Below, piece after piece: positions 1 to 8,391 of a DNA stretch of 64,000 bases (position 1 is the stretch's first letter; every line of letters begins with the position of its first letter). The stretch covers positions 1,550,001 through 1,614,000 of the forward strand of contig NZ_JAGJEC010000001.1 in NCBI RefSeq assembly GCF_018100785.1, read 5' to 3'. The notes beneath the pieces were generated by a model, which worked only from the letters and a program-made list of their open reading frames with translations, did not search any database and had not been told where the DNA came from. Made by a program: the position numbers and the translations under genes. The stretch is from Maribacter sp. MMG018. Lineage in GTDB: Bacteria; Bacteroidota; Bacteroidia; Flavobacteriales; Flavobacteriaceae.

Positions 1-637
1 TCTAAACGAAACAACTGTTATTTCCGGTAGCTTATTGGATGTAGGTTTTATATATCATAGTGGAGATGTTGTAAGTTATAGTCTTAAAGGTACCGCTAGC
101 ACAGAAGGAATAGAAATAAATGTTTTGGAAGATTTCGCGGATCTCAACAGGGATTATTGGCAAGACTTGGTAGATGAGGTAGAAGAGCTGGTACCTTTTA
201 AAAAATATGGTACTGGGTATATTACCTTTAGGCCAACAAAATTGAATATGGCTATACGTAAAGATTTTGGCGAATCAATAGGTGGACCATCAAATGATTG
301 TGATTGTGACCCTTTAAAAGGGACAAGTGCCAGTTTAAGATCTCGTTATAGAAATTCTGCTGGAGCACATTTATATATGATCAACAGGCCTAGGGGGCCA
401 CAGATGGCCTTGACAGGTTTTTATACCCGTAGAATCGGAAATATATTGGCCCTGAAAGGGACTTATACCGTAGATAAATTTACCTATACCAATGTGGGGC
501 TTGGGCTTAATGTACAGGCCGGTCCTGTAAATATATATGCCATGGCCGATAATTTGTTTTCTTACGGCAATATCGCCGCAAGCAATTATGCTTCTTTTCA
601 GTTAGGATTAAATATTATATCTTGGGGGCGAAAGTAG
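1..637 (+). CDS. DUF5723-like protein, C-terminal fragment
   Basis: The reading frame is open to the left edge (from base 2), so the gene starts outside the window; the TTG at 35 is internal. What remains is rich in beta-strand-like segments with alternating aromatic and small residues (for example GFYTRRIGNILALKGTY and VNIYAMADNLFSYGN) and ends in LGLNIISWGRK. This resembles the C-terminal barrel-like half of the DUF5723 family, outer-membrane-associated proteins of unknown function common in Bacteroidetes. A short Cys/Asp patch (NDCDCD) lies in the middle. A secreted unknown follows 64 bp downstream on the same strand. The family assignment is from recall of the sequence style, without a search. 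Confidence 0.6.
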   Translation, partial: LNETTVISGSLLDVGFIYHSGDVVSYSLKGTASTEGIEINVLEDFADLNRDYWQDLVDEVEELVPFKKYGTGYITFRPTKLNMAIRKDFGESIGGPSNDCDCDPLKGTSASLRSRYRNSAGAHLYMINRPRGPQMALTGFYTRRIGNILALKGTYTVDKFTYTNVGLGLNVQAGPVNIYAMADNLFSYGNIAASNYASFQLGLNIISWGRK

Positions 638-701
638 ACCCCGTATACGATTCTGGCATACTTTTTTCATATCCATTGGTAATTATTAAACATAGTATAT
701 T

Positions 702-1553
702 TTGAAAACCCTAATAGTGTCGTTTTTCGTATTGTTGAATGTTATGGGATTTGGTCAGGCAAATCTGAATGACTATAAGTACATTATAGTCCCCAAACAA
801 TTCGAAGCTTTTAAAAAGCAAAATGAACATCAAACAAGTACCTTGGTAAAGTTTCTTTTTACCGAAAAAGGATTTAATGTGGTATACGACGATGCACTGC
901 CCGATGACTTAAAATTTAATAGATGTTTGGGCCTTATGGCTTCGTTGATCGATGATTCCACAATGTTTACAACAAAGACCTCTATTTCACTGACAGATTG
1001 TAATGGTGAGGAAGTGTTTAAGACACAACAGGGCAAAAGCAAGGTTAAAGAATTCAGGGGCGCATATTCCGAAGCTATTAGAATGGCAATGAAAAGCTTT
1101 AACGGAGTAAATTATGTGTACAACAATAAAGGAGGGGAGAAAGAGACGGTAACGCTTAATTTTAAAAATGACGTAAAAAAACTGGAGGAGAAAAATGTTG
1201 AGGCGGACGTTGCCGCAAGTAAACCAAAGAATACGAATCCTATGGTGGTACAGCAGGCTACCACAGAAGACCAATTGTATAAAAATAGGGAGCCCGTTTC
1301 TTCTGAAATACAACTAAATAAGGTAGGGGAGGCAACAGAGATCCTGTATGCTCAAAAACTCGCCAATGGTTATCAGTTGGTAGATAGTACCCCTAAGGTC
1401 AGAATGAAGTTAATGAAAAGTTCTACCGACAATGTATATATGGCACAGGGCGACGGCAAAAGTGGCATGGTCTATCAAAAAGATGGTCAATGGATCTTCG
1501 AGTATTATGAAGGGGATAAGCTCACACAAAAAGAACTGAACATCAAGTTCTAA
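702..1553 (+). CDS. secreted protein of unknown function
   Basis: 283 aa starting at a TTG. The start is supported by the signal peptide it begins (MKTLIVSFFVLLNVMGFGQA), with cleavage likely after residue 20, so export to the periplasm or outer membrane is inferred. I recognise no catalytic domain. The N-terminal part (about 25-140) looks globular; the middle (about 145-200) is Lys/Glu/Asn-rich and probably a flexible linker; the C-terminal 60 residues contain short strand-like segments (MAQGDGKSGMVYQKDGQWIFEYYEG). It follows the DUF5723-like gene and may be co-transcribed with it. Its stop overlaps the stop of the convergent rarA by 4 bp. Confidence 0.75.
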   Translation: MKTLIVSFFVLLNVMGFGQANLNDYKYIIVPKQFEAFKKQNEHQTSTLVKFLFTEKGFNVVYDDALPDDLKFNRCLGLMASLIDDSTMFTTKTSISLTDCNGEEVFKTQQGKSKVKEFRGAYSEAIRMAMKSFNGVNYVYNNKGGEKETVTLNFKNDVKKLEEKNVEADVAASKPKNTNPMVVQQATTEDQLYKNREPVSSEIQLNKVGEATEILYAQKLANGYQLVDSTPKVRMKLMKSSTDNVYMAQGDGKSGMVYQKDGQWIFEYYEGDKLTQKELNIKF

Positions 1554-2827
1554 AAGTCATATTTATCTTTCCATCGCTTTTTTAAAAACTCGCTGAGCGC
1601 ATTTTCTCGTTGGTTATGACCAGGTCGGTAAAATGAGGTGCCCGTAAGTTCATCGGGCAAAAATTCTTCGTTTACAAAATTATTCTCATAATCGTGGGCA
1701 TATTTATAGTCGGTACCATAGCCAAGATCCTTCATTAGTTTTGTAGGGGCATTTCTTAGATGTAGGGGAACGGATAGATTTCCGGTCTGTTTAACGGTCT
1801 GTTGTGCCTTTCCAATAGCCATGTAACTAGCGTTGCTTTTTGCTGAGGTAGCCAAATAAATGGCACATTGGCTTAGAATGATACGAGCCTCTGGATAACC
1901 GATGGTCGTCACCGCCTGAAAGGTGGTATTGGCAATTACCAGTGCGGTCGGGTTGGCCAATCCTATATCTTCAGAAGCTGAAATAAGCATTCTTCGTGCA
2001 ATGAACTTTACGTCTTCGCCTCCTTCAATCATTCTGGCCAACCAATAAACGGCTCCATTAGGGTCGCTTCCCCGGATCGATTTGATAAAAGCGGAAATAA
2101 TGTCATAATGCTGTTCTCCTGTTTTATCATATAGTACGGTGTTCTTTTGGGCCTTGGACAGCACCAAATCGTCTGTAATGGTTATGTCTTCGTGGGGCTC
2201 GGAATTAACGACCAGTTCAAATATGTTCAATAATTTTCTGCCGTCACCGCCAGATAGTCTTAATAATGCCTCGGTTTCCTTTAGGTCAATCTTTTTAGAT
2301 TTTAGAATATCATCTTTCTCAATGGCACGTTTTAAAAGTTGTTCTAAATCTTCTTTGTCAAAAGCATTTAGAACATATACCTGGCATCTTGATAAAAGGG
2401 CCGGAATTACTTCAAAACTTGGGTTTTCGGTAGTGGCGCCTATAAGCGTAACCCAACCTTTTTCTACAGCCGCCAAGAGCGAATCTTGTTGCGATTTGCT
2501 GAACCTATGTATCTCATCTATAAAAAGAATGGGGTTTTTGGTCGTAAAAAGTCCTCCTGCTTGTTTGGCCTTGTCTATAACCTCTCTGATGTCTTTGACA
2601 CCACTGTTGATCGCACTTAGCTCATAAAAGGGCCTTTTGCTTTCTTCTGCTATAATATGGGCCAAAGTGGTTTTTCCCGTACCCGGGGGGCCCCATAAAA
2701 TCAAGGAGGGAATGATTCCCCTTTTTATCTGATGTGTCAAAGAGCCATTTGTCCCTACCAAATGGTTTTGACTTATATATTCCTCCAAATTTTTTGGACG
2801 TACACGCTCTGCTAATGGCTGATTCAT
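1550..2827 (-). CDS. rarA: replication-associated recombination protein A (AAA+ ATPase)
   Basis: 425 aa, the normal length of RarA/MgsA, a clamp-loader-like AAA+ ATPase that acts at stalled replication forks in the cytoplasm. The Walker A motif GPPGTGKT is at residues 46-53, Walker B LFIDEIHRF around 101-109, and sensor-1 GATTENPSF follows. The C-terminal half carries the MgsA-type helical region (YWLARMIEGGEDVKFIARR and the SEDIGLANP motif). It is convergent with the secreted unknown (4-bp overlap) and divergent from the rhomboid gene. A weak -7 box TATTTTTA sits 4 nt before the ATG, so the message may be leaderless. Confidence 0.96.
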   Translation of the reverse strand: MNQPLAERVRPKNLEEYISQNHLVGTNGSLTHQIKRGIIPSLILWGPPGTGKTTLAHIIAEESKRPFYELSAINSGVKDIREVIDKAKQAGGLFTTKNPILFIDEIHRFSKSQQDSLLAAVEKGWVTLIGATTENPSFEVIPALLSRCQVYVLNAFDKEDLEQLLKRAIEKDDILKSKKIDLKETEALLRLSGGDGRKLLNIFELVVNSEPHEDITITDDLVLSKAQKNTVLYDKTGEQHYDIISAFIKSIRGSDPNGAVYWLARMIEGGEDVKFIARRMLISASEDIGLANPTALVIANTTFQAVTTIGYPEARIILSQCAIYLATSAKSNASYMAIGKAQQTVKQTGNLSVPLHLRNAPTKLMKDLGYGTDYKYAHDYENNFVNEEFLPDELTGTSFYRPGHNQRENALSEFLKKRWKDKYDF

Positions 2828-2831
2828 GGTA

Positions 2832-2839
2832 TAAAAATA
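2832..2839 (-). promoter_or_regulatory. possible -7 box of rarA
   Basis: On the minus strand TATTTTTA, one mismatch from TAnnTTTG, ends 4 nt before the rarA ATG. The spacing is the same as for queE and rlmB in this window. No clear -33 TTTG was found, so support is weak. Confidence 0.3.
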
Positions 2840-2963
2840 GAATAAAGTTTACTAAGGGCATTTGGCTTGTAGATAATATTGGGTAAAATTTTAGGCTTAT
2901 TTTTGATAAATGACATTTTAACCGATTTTTTGTTTTGGCCAATTAATTGATACTAAGTATGGA

Positions 2964-3710
2964 ATGTTAGAGAATCAACATTTTAAATTTTCGAACAAGG
3001 TGCTTTTTGTTCCTTTGGTGTCCGTTCTAACAATATGGACGGTTTATTGGGTTGAACTGTTGAGAGGCACAAATTTTAATGATTACGGTATTTATCCAAG
3101 AACGTTCATGGGGTTAAAGGGGGTTGTTTTTAGTCCTTTCATCCATGGTTCTCTAGAGCATCTGTGGAACAATACCATTCCTCTGGCGGTTCTGTTGGCC
3201 GCATTGTTTTATTTTTATGGTAAAGTAGCTTTCAAGGTGCTGATAGGTGGGGTGTTGATGTCGGGTTTGATCACTTGGCTGATCGGAAGGCCATCGCACC
3301 ATATTGGTGCCAGTGGGCTTATCTATGTGTTGGCAAGTTTCATCTTCTTTAAGGGCGTTTTTACAAAGCATTATCGGTTGGTAGCTTTATCGTTGGTAGT
3401 GGTATTTATTTACGGTAGTCTTCTGTGGTATATATTTCCTGTTAAAGAAGGTATTTCGTGGGAAGGACATTTGGGCGGTTTTATAACGGGGCTTTTATTT
3501 GCACTGATATTTAAGGTGCGAGTGCCGTTGCCCAAAAAGTTTGAATGGGAAAAAGAAGGGTACAACGAAGAAGAAGACCCTTTTCTAAAACATTTTGATG
3601 CCGAAGGTAATTTTATTGAGTCGATACCGGAAGAGGAATCTCAAGAACGGATCAGTTTTAAATATCATTACAAGGAAAGTCGTAATACCGACGAACCTGA
3701 AGATAATTAG
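2964..3710 (+). CDS. rhomboid family intramembrane serine protease
   Basis: 248 aa with about six hydrophobic segments between residues 12 and 185, followed by a charged cytoplasmic tail. Rhomboid proteases cut substrate helices inside the membrane using a Ser-His dyad. The nucleophile motif GASG is at 115-118 (Ser117) and the His is in EGHLGG (His169). The HGSLEHLWNN motif at 61-70 supplies the oxyanion-hole region. The Glu-rich tail after residue 200 is not part of the fold. The gene is divergent from rarA and its stop overlaps that of the convergent rlmB by 4 bp. The substrate is unknown. Confidence 0.93.
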   Translation: MLENQHFKFSNKVLFVPLVSVLTIWTVYWVELLRGTNFNDYGIYPRTFMGLKGVVFSPFIHGSLEHLWNNTIPLAVLLAALFYFYGKVAFKVLIGGVLMSGLITWLIGRPSHHIGASGLIYVLASFIFFKGVFTKHYRLVALSLVVVFIYGSLLWYIFPVKEGISWEGHLGGFITGLLFALIFKVRVPLPKKFEWEKEGYNEEEDPFLKHFDAEGNFIESIPEEESQERISFKYHYKESRNTDEPEDN

Positions 3711-4441
3711 CCTTGCAGACGTTGCCTGACCGCTTCGTATAAAAACACGGCGCAAGCAACAGAAACGTTCAGCGATTCAATTTCTCCCAACAATGGCAAT
3801 TTGGCCCTATAGTCCGAAGCTTTTAAAATAGAGGGTGAGATACCTTGGTCTTCGGCACCCATTACGATGGCAATGGGTTGGGTGAACGAAATATCGTAAA
3901 TAGAATCTGTTGTTTTTTCGGTCGCTGATACCACCTTTACACCAGAGGCCTGTAAATAATAAATGGCGTCCTTAATATGGTCTACTTTTGCAATAGGAAC
4001 TTTAAATGCGGCACCGGCCGAGGTTTTAATAGTATCGGCGGTAACCGGGGCAGCACCTTTTTTTTGAATTATAATACCATCTACACCGGTACATTCCGCT
4101 GTTCTGATGATAGCCCCAAAATTACGAACATCGGAAAGTTGGTCTAAAAGAAGAAATAGGGCATTGCTCTCTTTTTCAGAGACTTTTTCTACCAAGTCTT
4201 CAAGGGTATGAAATTTAATGGGAGATATACTCGCGACCGCTCCCTGATGGTTGTTTTTTGTTAACCTGTTCAGTTTTTCAACAGGTACATATGAGCAAAT
4301 AAGATTGTTTTTTCTAATAGCCGACTCTAGTTCTTTAAACAATTCACCACTAAGCCCTCTTTGAAGAAATATCTTATTGATTGGCTGTTCAGAATCTATA
4401 GCTTCTAAAATGGCCCTTATGCCATATATTTGATCATTCAT
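3707..4441 (-). CDS. rlmB: 23S rRNA (guanosine-2'-O-)-methyltransferase RlmB
   Basis: 244 aa SPOUT-class TrmH/SpoU methyltransferase. An N-terminal substrate-binding domain (1-75, starting MNDQIYGIRAILEAI) is followed by the knotted catalytic domain. The motifs are LSDVRNFGAIIRTAE, IVMGAEDQGIS and the C-terminal knot IESLNVSVACAVFLYEAVRQR. The family 2'-O-methylates a guanosine of 23S rRNA; assignment to RlmB rather than another TrmH-family paralogue is by overall resemblance and length. On the minus strand TATCTTCG ends exactly 4 nt before the ATG, which suggests a leaderless transcript. Confidence 0.93.
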   Translation of the reverse strand: MNDQIYGIRAILEAIDSEQPINKIFLQRGLSGELFKELESAIRKNNLICSYVPVEKLNRLTKNNHQGAVASISPIKFHTLEDLVEKVSEKESNALFLLLDQLSDVRNFGAIIRTAECTGVDGIIIQKKGAAPVTADTIKTSAGAAFKVPIAKVDHIKDAIYYLQASGVKVVSATEKTTDSIYDISFTQPIAIVMGAEDQGISPSILKASDYRAKLPLLGEIESLNVSVACAVFLYEAVRQRLQG

Positions 4442-4445
4442 GGGG

Positions 4446-4453
4446 CGAAGATA
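4446..4453 (-). promoter_or_regulatory. putative -7 box of rlmB (near leaderless)
   Basis: The minus strand reads TATCTTCG, then CCCC, then the rlmB ATG. It differs from TAnnTTTG at one base. If transcription starts 4-5 nt past the box, as in known Bacteroidetes promoters, the ATG is at or next to +1. Confidence 0.45.
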
Positions 4454-4516
4454 CTTAATTTGAAGAACAGGTGATATTTTTTTTCAGTTCGGCATTCATA
4501 AAAATAAAAGACATTT

Positions 4517-5866
4517 TTATAGGTCCAGCGCTAATATTGCCGGATCATCTTTGGCGTAATGGTATGCTCTCCAGAAAAAGCCTACACCCGAGAATTCCCA
4601 TACGATTTCACCTTCGGTGGTAACTTCCCATATACCATGGTCCCCTTCGGTAATTAAGGTGTTACCGTTTGGTAAACGTACCGCTCCCGATACTTTTGGG
4701 GAATAAATGGCAGGGTTTGAGTAACTCCACGTAATTTCTGGATCTATTGTTTCTGGAACAGTTTGTAAAGAAAGTTCATTTGGAAGCCTAAATTCATAAA
4801 CCGTGGATTGTTCCAGGTCTCCTCCATTTGAAAAAATCAACATTTTTCCTTCCTCGTATAAGTTTGGGAAATGATTGTTATGGAACAGCCGATCTGTTGC
4901 TTCTTTATTTTGGGTACTTGGGTTCCCGAACCTGTAGATCAGATCACCACCTCTTTCAAAATTACCATTGGTATGACCGGCCGCTTCTTCGGTAGTGGTA
5001 GAATGGTCTATGACCCAAACTTCACTGTAGTAATTAACACTTAAATAAATAAGATCGTTTGTATCGTCATAAGCAATACCGTTTGCGTGCATTATATTGC
5101 CGTCGGTTGCTTCGTAGTAATTAAGATTTATTAATTGTGGGTTGTTTTCTATTACTCCATAATTTAGTTTAGAGCTATCGTAGTCTTGTATAAGATGGTC
5201 TTTTGCATGCCATTGCCATGTAATGGTGTTGGTATTTGGGTCTATCTCTATAATAGATTCTGGATATAGGTCTGTTCCATACTTAGATCCGTTTTCCAAT
5301 GCTTCGGCTTCGGGCATCTTTTCCCAAGCGATTGCCAAAATATTACCATTTGGAAGTAACTCCACATCATGGTGGGAGCGATACTCGCTGTTAGAATAAG
5401 TAAAATCCCATAGAGCTTCTCCATTTTTTGCTATGATTTGAATTTTACCACCAAAACCGCCGAATAAAATTTCGGGATTATCGGCTTGTAAAGAAGCTAA
5501 TAAGGTTCCGTCTTCTAATAAGAGGACATCATTTCCAATATTTCTTTCGTCTAACGGCCATTCATATACAATATTTGCACTCTTGTCCATTAGGTAAACC
5601 CTGTTGCTCAGGGCGTCGTTTACAAGAATATAATGGTCTTCTGCCAAATCTTTGTTGTAAAAGGTGACGGTGCCCATTTCTCCTTCTATGGTTTCCTGGG
5701 TGTTTTCGGATGTTTCTTCTTCGTTGTCTTCCTGATGCTCGTCCAATACGATTTCTTCCTCTTCAGAAGGCGGTGGTGTAAAATCGTCATCGGAACATGA
5801 AAATAGGCAACACGTTAAGAGCACGTATGTCAGGTTCATTTTTAGAAGTGAAGAAGATTTGCTCAT
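4517..5866 (-). CDS. arylsulfotransferase (ASST)-like lipoprotein
   Basis: 449 aa. The N-terminus has a lipoprotein signal with the lipobox Cys at residue 24 (LFSC), then a low-complexity acidic tether (about 25-60). The rest is a repeated-blade beta-propeller with ASST-type phrases: YILVNDALSNRVYLMDK, HHDVELLPNGNILAIAWE and VSGAVRLPNGNTLITEGD. ASST enzymes move sulfate between phenolic donors and acceptors through a His; His residues in SHHDVE and FHNNHFPN are candidates. Many family members have no proven activity, so the role is open. It lies 73 bp downstream of the sorbosone-dehydrogenase-like gene on the same strand, so the two may share a transcript. Met10 is an alternative start. Confidence 0.8.
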   Translation of the reverse strand: MSKSSSLLKMNLTYVLLTCCLFSCSDDDFTPPPSEEEEIVLDEHQEDNEEETSENTQETIEGEMGTVTFYNKDLAEDHYILVNDALSNRVYLMDKSANIVYEWPLDERNIGNDVLLLEDGTLLASLQADNPEILFGGFGGKIQIIAKNGEALWDFTYSNSEYRSHHDVELLPNGNILAIAWEKMPEAEALENGSKYGTDLYPESIIEIDPNTNTITWQWHAKDHLIQDYDSSKLNYGVIENNPQLINLNYYEATDGNIMHANGIAYDDTNDLIYLSVNYYSEVWVIDHSTTTEEAAGHTNGNFERGGDLIYRFGNPSTQNKEATDRLFHNNHFPNLYEEGKMLIFSNGGDLEQSTVYEFRLPNELSLQTVPETIDPEITWSYSNPAIYSPKVSGAVRLPNGNTLITEGDHGIWEVTTEGEIVWEFSGVGFFWRAYHYAKDDPAILALDL

Positions 5867-5939
5867 GATACGGATTATTGGGTGGTAATCAGTCGTTTTT
5901 CCGATGGGAATAAGTTACTTTTTTTATTGATAATAGACT

Positions 5940-7343
5940 CTAAGGTTTTTCAGGGGTTTTTAAGTGAGGCAAAGATTTTCGTTTCTCCATTTTTTTGAGT
6001 TCCGTATCTCCAAATGCTTGGGGGTCTCCATTAAAACTTATCCTCCATATTTTTCCCTGTTTTGATTCTGAAATATAAAGAGATCCGTTTGTGTCCTGAG
6101 CGAGTCCCATGGGGCGGTATTTTGCGTCGTCGGTTGTTTTGGCCGAATCGACTCCGATAAAACCATCTGCGAAAACTTCCCATTTTCCGGTAGGTTTTCC
6201 TTTCTTGAAGGGAACAAAGGCTACAATATAGCCTCCTTGGGGGTAGGGGCCTCTGTTCATGGATCCGTGAAAGGCAATAAAAGCTCCTTCCTTATATCTT
6301 GGGGGAAATTGGGTGCCTGTATAGAATAAAAGGTCGTTGGGTGCCCAATGTGCTGGTAGGCCCATGATGGGGTCTTTAAAACCCACGGCTTCTTTTTGGC
6401 CATCTCCACCATATTCGGGGGCTACCATTTTTTTGTTCTTAAAAGGGTCGTAATAACTATAGGGCCATCCAAAATTATCGCCTTCCTCTATTTTCATAAA
6501 TTCTTCGGCAGGTAATACGGCTTGGTCCCATTTGCTAAAATATTGTGGCGCATGGTTGTGTAGATAGTCTCGGCCATGTTGTACACCGTACAAGGTGTTG
6601 TCCTCATGGTTCCATGAAATAGCAACCATACTCCTAATACCAGTAGCATACAATTGACCATCTTGTTGCGATTGTCCTAATTTGTTTTCGTCAAATTTCC
6701 ATATACTGCCTAGTACATCTAGACCGGGACAAGGGTACATGCCTTTTATTTGTCCTTTAGAGTTGGGATCTTCACACGCATTGGTAGGGGCGCTAAAAGT
6801 AACATACATATTCCCCTTTTTGTCAAAAGCCAAAGATTTGGCATTATGCCATCGTTTAGGGAAATAATCGGTAAGTACAACCTCGGGTTTTCCTTCAGGA
6901 ATTAATTGGGAGTCCGATAGTTTTTGCCTATAGATTACTTGTTCTGAACTAAAGTAGAGGTAACCATTGTGAATACGCATTTCTGTGGCGAAGGTACCAT
7001 CGTTGGGGTAATCGCCAAAGCGTTTTATGATATCGGCTTTTCCGTCCCCGTCCGTATCCCTTAGAGCTATATTTCCATTAATTCCCTTAGGCTCGCGCAA
7101 TTTTACATAGATATCACCATTTTTGTTGATTGCCATATGACGAGAAGGGCCTATACTGTCTACAACAACTAAGGCAGAAAAACCATCTGGTAAAATTAAG
7201 CCCCCGTTTGGCAGCTCTTTTTCTTTATCTGCCCGATTTTCAGAATTGACAGGTGTGACCACTTTTTTAGTTTCTTTTACCTCACTCTCTTTACAAGAAG
7301 TGATTAGCACGGTAAGTAATAAAACTAATTTTAATTTTTTCAT
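5940..7343 (-). CDS. L-sorbosone dehydrogenase-like six-bladed propeller lipoprotein
   Basis: 467 aa with a lipoprotein signal (MKKLKLVLLLTVLITSC, Cys17), so probably membrane-anchored facing the periplasm or surface. The fold is the PQQ-dependent sugar/sorbosone dehydrogenase propeller: GDIYVKLREPKG, a Ca-binding-like DTDGDGKADI, GIRSMVAISWN, GDNFGWPYSYYD and YRPMGLAQDTNGSLYISES. The enzymes oxidise sugars with PQQ, but many homologues have no known substrate. It lies downstream of the Sus-type operon but is separated from it by a strong palindromic terminator, so it is probably a separate transcript. Confidence 0.82.
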   Translation of the reverse strand: MKKLKLVLLLTVLITSCKESEVKETKKVVTPVNSENRADKEKELPNGGLILPDGFSALVVVDSIGPSRHMAINKNGDIYVKLREPKGINGNIALRDTDGDGKADIIKRFGDYPNDGTFATEMRIHNGYLYFSSEQVIYRQKLSDSQLIPEGKPEVVLTDYFPKRWHNAKSLAFDKKGNMYVTFSAPTNACEDPNSKGQIKGMYPCPGLDVLGSIWKFDENKLGQSQQDGQLYATGIRSMVAISWNHEDNTLYGVQHGRDYLHNHAPQYFSKWDQAVLPAEEFMKIEEGDNFGWPYSYYDPFKNKKMVAPEYGGDGQKEAVGFKDPIMGLPAHWAPNDLLFYTGTQFPPRYKEGAFIAFHGSMNRGPYPQGGYIVAFVPFKKGKPTGKWEVFADGFIGVDSAKTTDDAKYRPMGLAQDTNGSLYISESKQGKIWRISFNGDPQAFGDTELKKMEKRKSLPHLKTPEKP

Positions 7344-7443
7344 ATTGGTTTTGTGGGCTGGGTTATATTTTAAAGGTAAGAAATAAGTGAAAAAAGGAAG
7401 AGTATTGAGGATGCCGAATTTTTATGGCCTCATATTTAAACAA

Positions 7444-7475
7444 AAAAAGGTGCAAACATATGTTTGCACCTTTTT
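7444..7475. terminator. perfect 32-bp palindrome, bidirectional terminator
   Basis: Two 16-nt arms, each AAAAAGGTGCAAACAT or its complement, form an uninterrupted inverted repeat flanked by A- and T-runs on both strands. It sits between the end of the Sus-type operon (stop at 7495, minus strand) and the start of the next minus-strand gene (7343), so it most likely ends the Sus transcript. Confidence 0.85.
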
Positions 7476-7494
7476 ATATATTCTATAAATTAGA

Positions 7495-8379
7495 TTATAG
7501 ATTCAAAGGTAAACAGAAATCAAAAAGACTGGCTCCTGCAGTTGGTTCGGGACCTAAATCCAAAACTGTTTCTCCGTTCGCCGAAATTACTTGGAATGTA
7601 TTTTCTTCGTCGTAAGAACCACTGTTGTATACAATTTGAATAAGCTCTGTACCTGTAGGTACATCAAATGTAATCGTTGTACTATCGCCGCCATCATGAG
7701 TATAATTCGTGATGGTACCATCGATGTTTACATCCAACGAAGCACCGTTCCAAGAATCACCATATGCATCTTGCAATTCCATGGTCCAAGTTCCTGGAGT
7801 TGGAGCAATTGGAGGACAAACCAAAGGAATGGTATAGATAAATGGAGATCTATAGTAAGAACCACCAGAAACCGTACTGTTTAAGTTGGTATTGGTGAAT
7901 GATCTTCCATCCGTTAAATTCAATACGTATTTAATGGTAAAGCTATCACCTCCAAAATAGTCGCCATCAGCTAGGCCATTGGCCGCAGCAAGCTCACCTA
8001 ATGTTAGAACAACCGTAATAGATGGAAGGCCATCTTCATTTGTGGTGAACTCAGAAGCTGTAATCGTTTTGAGCAATGTGGAGGTGGTAGACAGGGCATC
8101 ATCGGCTATACTAGTAAAGGAAGTATAGATTTCCACATTGTCCAATAATTCACCCTGAGCGTTATCTTCTACCTCAAATGTAACGGAATACTCGGCGTTG
8201 GGATCCTCATAACTGAATTCCTGTGCGGCTACTTCCGAAGCAGAGGTCGTTGCTCTAAAGACGGCTCCCCTGGTCACTTCCTCGAAGACATCGTCTATAG
8301 TCTTATTGCTGGATTCGCAGGCCAGAAAGCCGACAGATACCAACGATAACATTAATATGTTTTTAATATATCTTTTCAT
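7495..8379 (-). CDS. lipoprotein of a SusC/SusD operon
   Basis: 294 aa with a lipobox (VGFLAC, Cys21), so probably surface-exposed or outer-membrane anchored. Residues about 45-190 form a strand-rich domain with AQEFSYEDPNAEYSVTFEVED and a GDYFGGDSFTIKYVLNL segment. After a CPPIAPTPGTW linker comes a C-terminal beta domain (about 200-290) with DAYGDSWNGASLDV, a pattern seen repeatedly in Bacteroidetes surface proteins. I cannot name the family. It starts 12 bp after the SusD-like gene and is the last gene of the operon, where ligand-binding accessory lipoproteins usually sit; a binding role is inferred. Confidence 0.8.
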   Translation of the reverse strand: MKRYIKNILMLSLVSVGFLACESSNKTIDDVFEEVTRGAVFRATTSASEVAAQEFSYEDPNAEYSVTFEVEDNAQGELLDNVEIYTSFTSIADDALSTTSTLLKTITASEFTTNEDGLPSITVVLTLGELAAANGLADGDYFGGDSFTIKYVLNLTDGRSFTNTNLNSTVSGGSYYRSPFIYTIPLVCPPIAPTPGTWTMELQDAYGDSWNGASLDVNIDGTITNYTHDGGDSTTITFDVPTGTELIQIVYNSGSYDEENTFQVISANGETVLDLGPEPTAGASLFDFCLPLNL

Positions 8380-8391
8380 AATTCTATTTTT

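Noticed and set aside
7424-7615. 63-codon plus-strand open frame over the palindrome
   Set aside because: It runs through a terminator and the end of an opposite-strand gene; no motif.
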